DNA from: Paenibacillus pasadenensis
GTDB lineage: Bacteria > Bacillota > Bacilli > Paenibacillales > Paenibacillaceae
Direction: 5' to 3'
Length of the DNA stretch: 64,000 nt
Assembly: GCF_023715725.1 (NCBI RefSeq)
Contig: NZ_JAMBOT010000002.1
Location: forward strand, 1-64,000
Both the position numbers and the translations under genes were made by a program. Shown here piece after piece: positions 49,984 through 57,915 of this stretch (position 1 is its first letter; each line of letters begins with the position of its first letter). Under the pieces are notes generated by a model. It was not told the DNA's origin. It saw nothing but the letters and a program-made list of their open reading frames with translations, and made no database searches.

Positions 49984-50011
49984 GTTGACAACATAGGTCT
50001 AAAGTCTATTA
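49984..50011 (+). promoter_or_regulatory. Possible promoter upstream of cheX
   Basis: Consensus TTGACA (49984-49989), 16-bp spacer, TATTAA (50006-50011). An isolated TATAAT at 50048-50053 has no matching -35 at standard spacing. Confidence 0.35.
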
Positions 50012-50110
50012 AATGCAACTATTGGTATACTTGCTTCAGGTTATTTAGTATAATAGCTCCTATATACATACGCACGTGAAACTTGATTCATAAGGAGCGT
50101 AGTGGCGCTG

Positions 50111-50572
50111 ATGAAAGCCGAATTTATCAATCCGTTCCTGGAATCTGCGGTAATGGTACTGGAGCAGGTCGTACAGAGGAAGCCGCAGACGGGACCTATA
50201 GGTCTTAAGGAGCTGCGAGGACAATCGGGCTTTATCTGGATTCAAATTCAGTTGATCGGACAAGTGAATGGAGATATCGTATTCGGGATGAGCGAGGTCT
50301 CGGCGCTGAACATCGTATCGGCCATGATGGGCGGCTTTCAGATCTCCTCTCTCGACGATATGGGAAGAAGCGCAATTTCCGAGCTTAGCAACATGATCAG
50401 CGGCAATGCCAGCACGAAGCTTTCCAGCCAAGGGGTGCATGTCGATATTACGCCGCCGGCCCTTTTGCAAGGAGCTCAGCTGCAGCTTTTTGAAGCCCGC
50501 AAGGCGCTTACTGTTCCGCTGTTTATGGATGGAATCGGACAATTGGATATACAGGTGTTATTGGCATCCTAA
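50111..50572 (+). CDS. cheX: CheX-type chemotaxis phosphatase
   Basis: 153 residues from ATG 50111; a GTG at 50102, nearer to AAGGAG (50092-50097), is an alternative. MKAEFINPFLESAVMVLEQV is the typical CheX start. The catalytic helix is DDMGRSAISELSNMISGNAS, matching ExxN with trailing G of CheC/CheX phosphatases that dephosphorylate CheY~P. Single ExxN copy supports CheX rather than CheC. No other che genes adjacent; a chemoreceptor lies at 33.5 kb. Confidence 0.85.
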   Translation: MKAEFINPFLESAVMVLEQVVQRKPQTGPIGLKELRGQSGFIWIQIQLIGQVNGDIVFGMSEVSALNIVSAMMGGFQISSLDDMGRSAISELSNMISGNASTKLSSQGVHVDITPPALLQGAQLQLFEARKALTVPLFMDGIGQLDIQVLLAS

Positions 50573-50580
50573 CATGTATT

Positions 50581-50605
50581 TAAGCTCCCTGAGGGAGCTT
50601 TTTTT
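50581..50605 (+). terminator. Terminator of cheX
   Basis: AAGCTCCCT-G-AGGGAGCTT (50581-50599) then a T run to 50605. Confidence 0.88.
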
Positions 50606-50733
50606 TGTCGTCAGCACGGGATGCGGCGGCAGATTCGGAGCAGGTCCGGCAATAACATGCAGCTGCCGGCGATGAGCGGAGGAATTTTTGCTAAGAGACG
50701 GCGGATAAAGTACACTTGGTGCAGGTGATTTGG

Positions 50734-51507
50734 ATGATAACGAATAAAATTGTAGCCATTACAGGCGCGTCCAGCGGGATCGGAGCGTTAACGGCCTATT
50801 ACTTGGCGCAGAGAGGCGCAGTGCCTGTTCTTTGCGGACGCAATGAGGATAGGCTTCGCGCTGCCGCAGAGCGAATCGGTACCCGCTGCGGGACGAGACG
50901 GGTCGATATTACGGACGACCGTTCCGTCGACGCGGCATTCCGCAGCATTCAAGAGGAGTTCGGCCGGATCGACGTGTTGATTAACAATGCGGGATTTGGC
51001 TTGTTTAAACGGTTTGAGGATGCTCCTCTGGAGGAATTCCAAGCCATGATGGATACGAACTATATGGGGATGGTCCGCTGCATTAAAGCGGTTCTGCCGG
51101 AAATGAGGGAACGCGGCAGCGGCCATATCATTAATGTTGCTTCAATTGCGGGCAAGCTGGCTACACCTAAGTCCAGCGGTTATGCAGCCAGCAAACACGC
51201 CGCGCTGGGACTGACCAATGCGCTGCGGCAGGAGCTGTCCGGCAGCGGCATTTACGTGTCCGCCGTCAATCCCGGCCCGATTGACACGCCTTTTTTTGAA
51301 CAGGCCGATCCCGAGGGCAGCTACACGCGCAATATAGGATGGCTGATGATGAAGCCGGACAAGGTCGCGCAGCGTATCGCCGGTCTGGTGGATAAGCCGC
51401 GTCCTGAGCTGGATCTTCCTTGGGCGCTTGCCGCTGGTACGAAGCTTTATCAACTATTCCCGAGAATCGCCGACCGGATCGCCGGACCGATGCTCAACAA
51501 AAAATAG
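50734..51507 (+). CDS. Short-chain dehydrogenase/reductase
   Basis: 257 residues from ATG 50734 (GCAGGTGATTT upstream). Classical SDR: IVAITGASSGIGALTAYYLA cofactor loop, VLINNAGFGLF (NNAG), INVASIAGKLATPKSSGYAA with catalytic Ser and YxxxK (YAASKHAALG), VNPGPIDTPFF. C-terminal ALAAGTKLYQLFPRIADRIA resembles the YqjQ-like membrane-associated subgroup. Substrate unknown. Confidence 0.88.
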   Translation: MITNKIVAITGASSGIGALTAYYLAQRGAVPVLCGRNEDRLRAAAERIGTRCGTRRVDITDDRSVDAAFRSIQEEFGRIDVLINNAGFGLFKRFEDAPLEEFQAMMDTNYMGMVRCIKAVLPEMRERGSGHIINVASIAGKLATPKSSGYAASKHAALGLTNALRQELSGSGIYVSAVNPGPIDTPFFEQADPEGSYTRNIGWLMMKPDKVAQRIAGLVDKPRPELDLPWALAAGTKLYQLFPRIADRIAGPMLNKK

Positions 51508-51532
51508 CATGGTTGAAGGAGAAATTATTGTT

Positions 51533-53095
51533 ATGTCACTTGAAAGCTGGAAACGTCTCGGACTGAACGAGGCCGCATGCACACGGTTCCCGGAAAACGG
51601 CATCGGAGAACCGACGCCAATACAGGAGCAGGCAATTCCGCCGCTGCTTGACGGGAAGGACGTATCTGCGGGCTCACAGACGGGAACCGGCAAAACGCTG
51701 GCTTATTTGCTTCCGCTGCTGCAGCGCCTCGATTCGGACAGCAAGGCGATCCAAGCGATTATTTTGGCCCCGACTCAGGAGCTTGCCATGCAGATCGTAC
51801 GGGTGGCGCAGGAATATGGGGAGCCGCTGGGCATCCGGTCGCAGCAGCTGATCGGAGGAGCGGCAATGAAGCGCCAGCTGGAGAAGCTGAAGCTGAATCC
51901 GCAGCTGGTCATCGGTACGCCAGGCCGCATTCACGAACTCGTCAAAGGCCGCAAGCTGAAGCTTACCCAAGCAGCCACCGTCGTAGTGGACGAGGCGGAT
52001 CAGGTATTCGCGCTCGGCTCGACGAGCGAGGTCGAGACGATTCTTTGGGCAACGCCGAAAAACAGGCAGATCGCATTTTTCAGCGCCACTTATCCCGATG
52101 TAATGAAGACGCTTGAAAAGCGCTGGATGAAAGATCCCATGCGCATCGATATCCAGCCTGAGCAGCGCGTATCCGATACGATATCCCATTTTTTTGTTGT
52201 CTGCGATTGGCGGGACAAGCTGGACACTGCACGCAGGCTGTTAAGGCTGCTGGAGCCAAAATCCGCTCTGCTGTTCATTAACAACACCGATATGATCGCT
52301 CAATATGAGGCCAAGCTGGCCTATGAGGGATTTGCGGTTGAGACATTGTACGGCGACGCAGACAAGCAGAAACGCGCTGCGACGCTGGCCCGCTTCCGTG
52401 ACGGCCGCTGCCAGCTGCTGCTTGCTACCGATGTTGCAGCACGCGGGCTGGATATTCCAGGGCTGCCGCTCGTAGTTAATCTGGAGCCGGCTGCAGACGC
52501 GGATCAATATGTGCACCGTTCCGGCCGGACAGGCCGCATGGGCCGGGAAGGCACCGTGCTGACCATTTCCGCTCCGAACGAGAAGTACCTGATCGAGAAA
52601 TACGAACGGAAGCTGGGCATCGAGCTGGTGGAGCGTGCCATGTACAAAGGAAAGCTGTGGGACCCGGCCGATCTGCCGCGCCAAAAAAACGGCGGCGGAC
52701 GCCAGGTTGCGCGCACCGCTGCGGCTGGCCGCAGCAGCGAGGTCAAACCAGGCTCCAACGGCAGCGCCAGCCCGGCAAAGCCGGTCCGTTATGCAGCGGA
52801 ACCTGGCTTGAGCAGCAAACCTTCCGAGACGCGTCAAAGCGATAACCGGCGAGTGTCCGGTCCAAACGGAGAAAAAAAGGCTTCCGTTTCGGTTCAAGGC
52901 GCAGCGCCGGCCGCTGCCGGAGCAGGTAACAAATCATCCGCAGTAGCTCCGGCTGGCACATCCGCCAAATCCGCGGCAAAGTCTTCTCAAGCCACGGGCA
53001 AGTCTTCCAAATCCCGTCCGGCCAAAGCGGACAAAAATAAGGGAGCCCCAAAATGGCTGAAGGCGAAGCGGGAACAGAAGCCGCCACAAAGCTAA
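51533..53095 (+). CDS. DEAD-box RNA helicase with basic disordered tail
   Basis: 520 residues from ATG 51533 (AAGGAG at 51516-51521). Motifs in order: Q motif EPTPIQEQAIPPLL, I AGSQTGTGKT, Ia PTQELAMQI, Ib TPGRI, II VDEAD, III SAT, IV-V ALLFINNTDM and TDVAARGLDIPG, VI HRSGRTGRMGR. Residues 1-390 form the helicase core; residues 400-520 are a Lys/Arg/Ser/Ala/Gly-rich tail ending KWLKAKREQKPPQS, likely for RNA binding. Resembles the YfmL/CshA group. Ends 20 nt before ecsA. Confidence 0.92.
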   Translation: MSLESWKRLGLNEAACTRFPENGIGEPTPIQEQAIPPLLDGKDVSAGSQTGTGKTLAYLLPLLQRLDSDSKAIQAIILAPTQELAMQIVRVAQEYGEPLGIRSQQLIGGAAMKRQLEKLKLNPQLVIGTPGRIHELVKGRKLKLTQAATVVVDEADQVFALGSTSEVETILWATPKNRQIAFFSATYPDVMKTLEKRWMKDPMRIDIQPEQRVSDTISHFFVVCDWRDKLDTARRLLRLLEPKSALLFINNTDMIAQYEAKLAYEGFAVETLYGDADKQKRAATLARFRDGRCQLLLATDVAARGLDIPGLPLVVNLEPAADADQYVHRSGRTGRMGREGTVLTISAPNEKYLIEKYERKLGIELVERAMYKGKLWDPADLPRQKNGGGRQVARTAAAGRSSEVKPGSNGSASPAKPVRYAAEPGLSSKPSETRQSDNRRVSGPNGEKKASVSVQGAAPAAAGAGNKSSAVAPAGTSAKSAAKSSQATGKSSKSRPAKADKNKGAPKWLKAKREQKPPQS

Positions 53096-53115
53096 GCGAC
53101 TGGAGGGAGAACAAG

Positions 53116-53892
53116 TTGAATCAGGAGCCAATCGGGGATGTTGTGCTGCAGGTGAAAGGACTGACCGGAGGGTATAGTCCGCGCCGTCCCGTGCTGCATG
53201 AGCTGGATTTTACCGTGCGGGCAGGAGAAATGATGGGATTGATCGGCTTGAACGGAGCCGGTAAAAGCACAACGGTGAAACATTTGCTCGGCTTAATGAC
53301 GCCTCATCGCGGCGAGATCATCATTTCCGGCACGACCCTCCAGCAGAATGCGGAAAAATACCGGGGATCGTATGCGTACGTTCCGGAGGTTCCCGTGCTG
53401 TTTGAGGAGCTCACCGTAGAGGAGCATTTGAGGCTGACCGCTATGGCATACGGAATCGGGGAGCAGGATTATGCGGAGCGTTCCGAACAGCTGCTGGCTG
53501 AATTCCGGATGACCCCGAAAAAAACGGCAAGCGCCGCTCATCTGTCAAAAGGGATGAAGCAAAAAGTCATGCTCATGAACGCCCTGCTGGCGCGCCCGGC
53601 TCTTTATATTATCGACGAGCCGTTCCTTGGCCTTGATCCGCTCGGCATCCGCTCGCTTTTGGAGCGTCTGATGCAGGAAAGGAGCCGGGGGGCGGCGATT
53701 CTTATGAGCACCCATATTCTGTCTACGGTTGAAGCATACTGCGACCGGTTCATTTTGCTGCACGGAGGCAAAATCCGGGAGATGGGGACGATGGAGCAGG
53801 TCAGAACGGCACGGGGGCAGGACGGGGATTCTCTGGAAGAGATTTTCTACCGCGTCGTGGAGGAGAGTGACGCCGATGGAAAAGGAGCTTGA
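53116..53892 (+). CDS. ecsA: ABC transporter ATPase EcsA
   Basis: 258 residues from TTG 53116 with TGGAGGGAG upstream; an earlier ATG lies inside the helicase gene. Walker A GLNGAGKST, Q-loop region PEVPVLFEELTVEEH, signature HLSKGMKQKVM (LSKGM variant), Walker B LYIIDEPFLGLDP, switch His MSTHILSTVEA. EcsA works with the membrane protein EcsB, encoded next with a 17-nt overlap; in Bacillus EcsAB is needed for regulated intramembrane proteolysis, secretion and competence. Confidence 0.9.
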   Translation: MNQEPIGDVVLQVKGLTGGYSPRRPVLHELDFTVRAGEMMGLIGLNGAGKSTTVKHLLGLMTPHRGEIIISGTTLQQNAEKYRGSYAYVPEVPVLFEELTVEEHLRLTAMAYGIGEQDYAERSEQLLAEFRMTPKKTASAAHLSKGMKQKVMLMNALLARPALYIIDEPFLGLDPLGIRSLLERLMQERSRGAAILMSTHILSTVEAYCDRFILLHGGKIREMGTMEQVRTARGQDGDSLEEIFYRVVEESDADGKGA

Positions 53893-55135
53893 GCAGGAAT
53901 GGCGCCGGAGAGCCGGCGCCTTTTACCGGAGCTGCATGCCTTATATCGGCGATATGATCCGCAGCGGGCTGCCGCTTGTCATTTTTGCACTGATTATTAT
54001 TGGCGCCGCTTATTATACGGACTTTATTGCCAATATTCCCGCTGACTTTCCGGCCGCTGCGGTTGGAGCGCTGCTGTTGACTCCCGTCCTCTACTGGAGC
54101 CCAATGCGCACATGGCTGAAGCCTGCGGATATTGTGTTTCTAATGCCGCGCGAGGGCGCCATGGGACCTTATACACGCCGCTCCCTGCGGCATACGCTGC
54201 CCGGCGGGCTGCTGCTCTCGGCAGCCGTCCTGCTGCTTTACTGGCCGATTCGCGCTCATGTGCCTCAAGACGCGCTGACGGGCTGGTCGCCGGCGCTCTT
54301 CCCGGTGCTGGCTGCACTGCTGGCCCTTAAGCTTTTAGCGGGAGCGGCGGCATGGCGGGAGCGTCAAATCGCATGGCCGGCGAGCCGTATGCTGCTTAAA
54401 GCAGTTAGGCTGGCGCTCACAGCGTGGCTCATCTATGTATGGCTGACGGCTCATCCGTTAACGGCGCTGCTCATGACGCTGCCCTCGCTTTTTCTCTGGT
54501 GGGCGGCTTCACGGCTGCCAGCCCGGCACGGACTTCCGTGGGAACGGCTGATTCAGGAGGAGGAGCGCACCGAAGGGCGTTATATGGGCTTTTTCGGCTG
54601 GTTCACCGATGTTCCCTCTCAGCCGTCAAGCGTGCGTTCCCGGCCTTATTTCTCCTGGATTGCCGCCGTGATTCCGCTTCGCCGCCGCAGTACCTATACG
54701 TATTTGTACAGCCTCAGCGCGGCTCGTACGGAGCTCGGAGGCATGCTGCTTCGTTTAACGCTGATCGGCATGCTGTGCAGCTATTGGCTTGGAGACTCTG
54801 TCTGGCTGGGCGGCTGGGGCGCTGCCGTCTGCACGCTGCTGTTTCTCGTTATCGCCGGCTTGCAGTCGAGCGCGCTTGTATCGTGGCACCGGCATACGGT
54901 ATGGAGACATGTTTATCCGCTGCCTGAACTGGAGCGTTTGCGTTCGGCGGCGGTTGTCGACCGCTTTGTGCTTGCTGTTATCGCTGTCCTGCTCTGGCTG
55001 TCCGGCTGTTTGCCGCTGTTGCTTGACGGCGCCTTGCTTCCTGCTGTCTTAGCTGGAGCAGGCATGCTGGTTTATGTGCTGATGCGGCCCCGCCGCATGC
55101 TGCGCAAACAGCTGATGGAGGAAGAGGACGATTAG
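53876..55135 (+). CDS. ecsB: ABC transporter permease EcsB
   Basis: 419 residues from ATG 53876, GGAGGAGAG upstream, overlapping ecsA. EcsB-like start EQEWRRRAGAFYRSCMPYIG then membrane helices (LPLVIFALIIIGAAYYTDFI, AAVGALLLTPVLYWSP), the family stretch LKPADIVFLMPREGAMGPYT, PSLFLWWAASRLPARHGLPW, FFGWFTDVPSQPSSV and RRRSTYTYLYSLSAARTELG, and further helices to the C-terminus. Length and order match EcsB. Confidence 0.9.
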   Translation: MEKELEQEWRRRAGAFYRSCMPYIGDMIRSGLPLVIFALIIIGAAYYTDFIANIPADFPAAAVGALLLTPVLYWSPMRTWLKPADIVFLMPREGAMGPYTRRSLRHTLPGGLLLSAAVLLLYWPIRAHVPQDALTGWSPALFPVLAALLALKLLAGAAAWRERQIAWPASRMLLKAVRLALTAWLIYVWLTAHPLTALLMTLPSLFLWWAASRLPARHGLPWERLIQEEERTEGRYMGFFGWFTDVPSQPSSVRSRPYFSWIAAVIPLRRRSTYTYLYSLSAARTELGGMLLRLTLIGMLCSYWLGDSVWLGGWGAAVCTLLFLVIAGLQSSALVSWHRHTVWRHVYPLPELERLRSAAVVDRFVLAVIAVLLWLSGCLPLLLDGALLPAVLAGAGMLVYVLMRPRRMLRKQLMEEEDD

Positions 55136-55166
55136 ACAATCGTTTGTTAAGTATAATCGGCCATAT

Positions 55167-55204
55167 AAACCGGCGGCTGGATTGTTCCAGCCGCCGGTTT
55201 TTTT
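55167..55204 (+). terminator. Terminator of ecsAB
   Basis: AAACCGGCGGCTGG (55167-55180) pairs perfectly with CCAGCCGCCGGTTT (55187-55200), then T to 55204. Confidence 0.92.
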
Positions 55205-55387
55205 GTATTCAGCCGAGCTTATTTGCCATTGTTCTGCGGCTAGTTACGGCATAGCCAAAGCATTTCCATTTTTCGGAATGCTCTGCGAGAGAGTGCGAAT
55301 GAATTCCATGCGTAATACTCCCGCCCCGATAGGATAAGCCTGGGGCGTGGCGATAGTTTTGGAGACTACTTGGACAACTTTTCGCAT

Positions 55388-55431
55388 GAAAAAAAGCCCT
55401 GTTCTTTGCGCTGAGGCAAAGGACAAGGCTT
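55388..55431 (-). terminator. Terminator of the minus-strand aminotransferase gene
   Basis: Read on the minus strand, AAGCCTTGTCCTTTG pairs with CAAAGAACAGGGCTT (two mismatches) and is followed by seven T. It lies 70 nt past the aminotransferase stop. The rest of 55205-55500 holds no supported gene. Confidence 0.75.
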
Positions 55432-55500
55432 CTGCTGCGGCGACACGCGACGGGCATGGAACAAAAGGCGCCCGTCAGTCTGCCGGTATAATCTTAAAAA

Positions 55501-56799
55501 TTAAGCGTTTTTTATATCGTTGACTGCCTGATAAACGCAGTCGAACAGCTCTTCCAAATTCGCTTCCTCCGTACAAGAGAAGGCGACGCGCAGATCGGTT
55601 TCGCCAAGGGCAATCGTGCCTACGCCGTATGCTTCCAGCAGACGCTGGCGGACGGCTTCCGCGCCTGCGCCTTCAAGGCGGAGACACATGAAGTAACCGG
55701 AGTTAAACGGATAATAGGTCCAGGCGCCTTGATATCGGCCGCTTTCCAGCAGCGATTTGACGCGGTTGGCACGGCTTTTCATAATGGCATACTTCTCGGC
55801 TTTTTGCGTCTCGAACTCAGGATCCTTCAGCGCTTTAAGGATGAAGGTCTGGGAAGGATGCGGGCCGCTGGAAATGGTGGAACGGATAATGCCAAGCGTT
55901 TTTTGCTCCAGGGCGGCGAGCACTTCCGGCGATTCGGAGGCGTAGGTAATAAAGCCGACGCGGAAGCCCCACACGTATTCTTCCTTCGTTGCGCCGTCAA
56001 CTTTGACCGGAAGAATGCGCTCGTGAAGTCCGGCGAGACGTCCGAACAGCGATTCATGAACGGAATCCTCGAAGAAGAGACCGAAGTAGGCGTCATCCGT
56101 CACGGCTACGACGAGAATGCCCTCGTTGGCGGCGGCTTCAAGCGCTGCAATGATTTCTTCACATTCCTCGCGTCCTGGCGTGTAACCGGTAGGATTGTTC
56201 GGAAAATTAAGAATGACGATGGCTTTGCCTTTGTCGCGTTGAGCGAGCAGCGCTTCGCGCAGTCCGGCTGCATTAAAACGGTTGTCGCTATTGTAGAGCG
56301 GGTACTCCACAATTTGAGCTCCGCGGCGAATGCCAAACGTCATCTCGTAGTTCTCCCAGTTTTTGTCTGGAATGATAACGGCGTCGCCGTTGTCCGCAAA
56401 CAGATCCGCCACGATGCTGAGGCCATGGGTAAGCGCATTGGTCGTAACCGGATTGCCGAAGGATTTGCCGTTAAGCGACGGATTCTCGTGAATCATTTTC
56501 TCGCGCCATGCAGTGCGCAGCTCCGGCTTGCCAGCGGGAGGAGCATATTCGTACAGGTCTTTCGGGTCGTACGCGGACAGCGTATCCTGAATCGCCTTGA
56601 GATGCATCGGCACCCCGTTTTCCGTAGCGATACCAATGGTAGCGTTGAACTTCTTGGCCTTCGTCTTAGCTTCTGCAGACTGGCTCAGTATGCCTTCCTT
56701 CGGAAAATACAGCTGCCGTCCGAGCCCCGACAGCATGGCATAGACATGGGCGTTGCCTTTTTCCAGCGCGGTGTTCAACTGCTGCGCAAGTGAGTTCAT
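55501..56799 (-). CDS. Class I/II aminotransferase
   Basis: 432 residues from ATG 56799 with GGAAGAGG just upstream; the frame stays open 75 codons further without support. PLP fold-type I pattern: KFNATIGIATENGVPMHLKA, LYEYAPPAGKPELRTAWREK, TTNALTHGLSIVADLFADNG, LNFPNNPTGYTPGREEC, VTDDAYFGLFFEDSV and the Schiff-base Lys in VDGATKEEYVWGFRVGFITY. The C-terminus has RVAFSCTEEANLEEL. Aromatic/branched-chain specificity cannot be decided. Divergent from the AraC regulator at 57003, which may control it. Confidence 0.85.
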   Translation of the reverse strand: MNSLAQQLNTALEKGNAHVYAMLSGLGRQLYFPKEGILSQSAEAKTKAKKFNATIGIATENGVPMHLKAIQDTLSAYDPKDLYEYAPPAGKPELRTAWREKMIHENPSLNGKSFGNPVTTNALTHGLSIVADLFADNGDAVIIPDKNWENYEMTFGIRRGAQIVEYPLYNSDNRFNAAGLREALLAQRDKGKAIVILNFPNNPTGYTPGREECEEIIAALEAAANEGILVVAVTDDAYFGLFFEDSVHESLFGRLAGLHERILPVKVDGATKEEYVWGFRVGFITYASESPEVLAALEQKTLGIIRSTISSGPHPSQTFILKALKDPEFETQKAEKYAIMKSRANRVKSLLESGRYQGAWTYYPFNSGYFMCLRLEGAGAEAVRQRLLEAYGVGTIALGETDLRVAFSCTEEANLEELFDCVYQAVNDIKNA

Positions 56800-57002
56800 G
56801 ATTCCTCTTCCGTCCTTCCGGGAGCGATGTGTCCGGGCCTTCATAGTGCAGGTCCCGGCGGGCTTTAGTATTCGGCAGTCATTATACCATTTTTTGAGCT
56901 CCGGCGGGAGGATAAAAAGCAAACTTTCTCCGTCTTGCCGCAGGCGCCGCTGCTGGGTTATGATGACGAAAATAAATGATATGCACCTAACGGGAGGCTT
57001 AC

Positions 57003-57788
57003 ATGCTGCACGTACCGCCCTCATCCTTTGTTTTGCTGCCGTCCTTTGCCAAAATTGTCTGCGAACCAGGCTGGAAATGGCCGCGCAGGGACAAGCCGAT
57101 GGCCAATTACGACCTCTTCTATGTCTGGAGCGGAGAAGGGGAGCTGACGCTTAACAACGACACGTATCCGCTCGAAAAAGGCAGCTGTTTCCTGTTCCGT
57201 CCCGGCGACTATACAAGCGCCGTCCACAACCCGCAAAAACCGCTCGTCCTTACGTATATTCATTTTGACGTAGAAGGCGAATCGGGCGAGGTGCCGGAAA
57301 GGCATCGCGTTTTGGAGGATACGGTGGAGTTTGAATATCTGCTCTCGCGGTATGTCCGGCTGTTCCTCGTAAAGCTGTTCGCAGCGGAGGAAGAAGCGAG
57401 CCTCATTTTGAAGCAGCTCATGATTCATCTGCTGCGGGACGATCTGGAGGCTCCGGTTGAACGCAAGGCGAGCAACCAGCTTACAGAGGCAATTCAGGAA
57501 ATCGCCAACTTTATCCGGCAAAACCCCGGCATTTCGCACCGTGTCGAGGATTTGGCGGGCCGGGCGGGCCTGTCGCCGCGTTATTTCAGCATCAAGTTTA
57601 AAGAGATTATAGGAATCCCCGTTCAGACCTATATGATTCGTACGCGAATCGAACGCGCGCAGCATCTGCTGATGCACGGCGGGATGAATGTAACGGAGGT
57701 GGCTGATGCGCTCGGCTACCGGGATATCTTTTTTTTCAGCAGGCAATTCAAGCAATATACGGGCAAAAGCCCATCCGAGATCCGGTAG
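57003..57788 (+). CDS. AraC-family transcriptional regulator
   Basis: 261 residues; AACGGGAGGC before the ATG. The N-terminal cupin-like sensor (YDLFYVWSGEGELTLNNDTY, EKGSCFLFRPGDYTSAVHNP) is followed by two helix-turn-helix motifs (VEDLAGRAGLSPRYFSIKFK and VTEVADALGYRDIFFFSRQF) with the AraC C-terminus KQYTGKSPSEIR. The cupin suggests sugar or small-ligand binding. The downstream gene, 127 nt away, encodes a giant glycan synthase. Confidence 0.9.
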   Translation: MLHVPPSSFVLLPSFAKIVCEPGWKWPRRDKPMANYDLFYVWSGEGELTLNNDTYPLEKGSCFLFRPGDYTSAVHNPQKPLVLTYIHFDVEGESGEVPERHRVLEDTVEFEYLLSRYVRLFLVKLFAAEEEASLILKQLMIHLLRDDLEAPVERKASNQLTEAIQEIANFIRQNPGISHRVEDLAGRAGLSPRYFSIKFKEIIGIPVQTYMIRTRIERAQHLLMHGGMNVTEVADALGYRDIFFFSRQFKQYTGKSPSEIR

Positions 57789-57806
57789 CCGCCGGATCTT
57801 TTTTTT
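57779..57806 (+). terminator. Terminator of the AraC gene
   Basis: GATCCGG (57779-57785) pairs with CCGGATC (57792-57798), overlapping the stop codon, then eight T. Confidence 0.85.
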
Positions 57807-57915
57807 ATAAATTGGACGATCCTTGGGAATATTTAGATGAGGTAACGCCTTTTTCCTGTTCGGAATGCAACCAACAGCGAAAAAGAGGCGGTAATTCATC
57901 CTACCAGGGGGACTC

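Noticed and set aside
55209..55457. Minus-strand frames of 60-82 codons downstream of ecsB
   Set aside because: They overlap the terminator hairpin of the minus-strand aminotransferase gene, and neither has a ribosome binding site.
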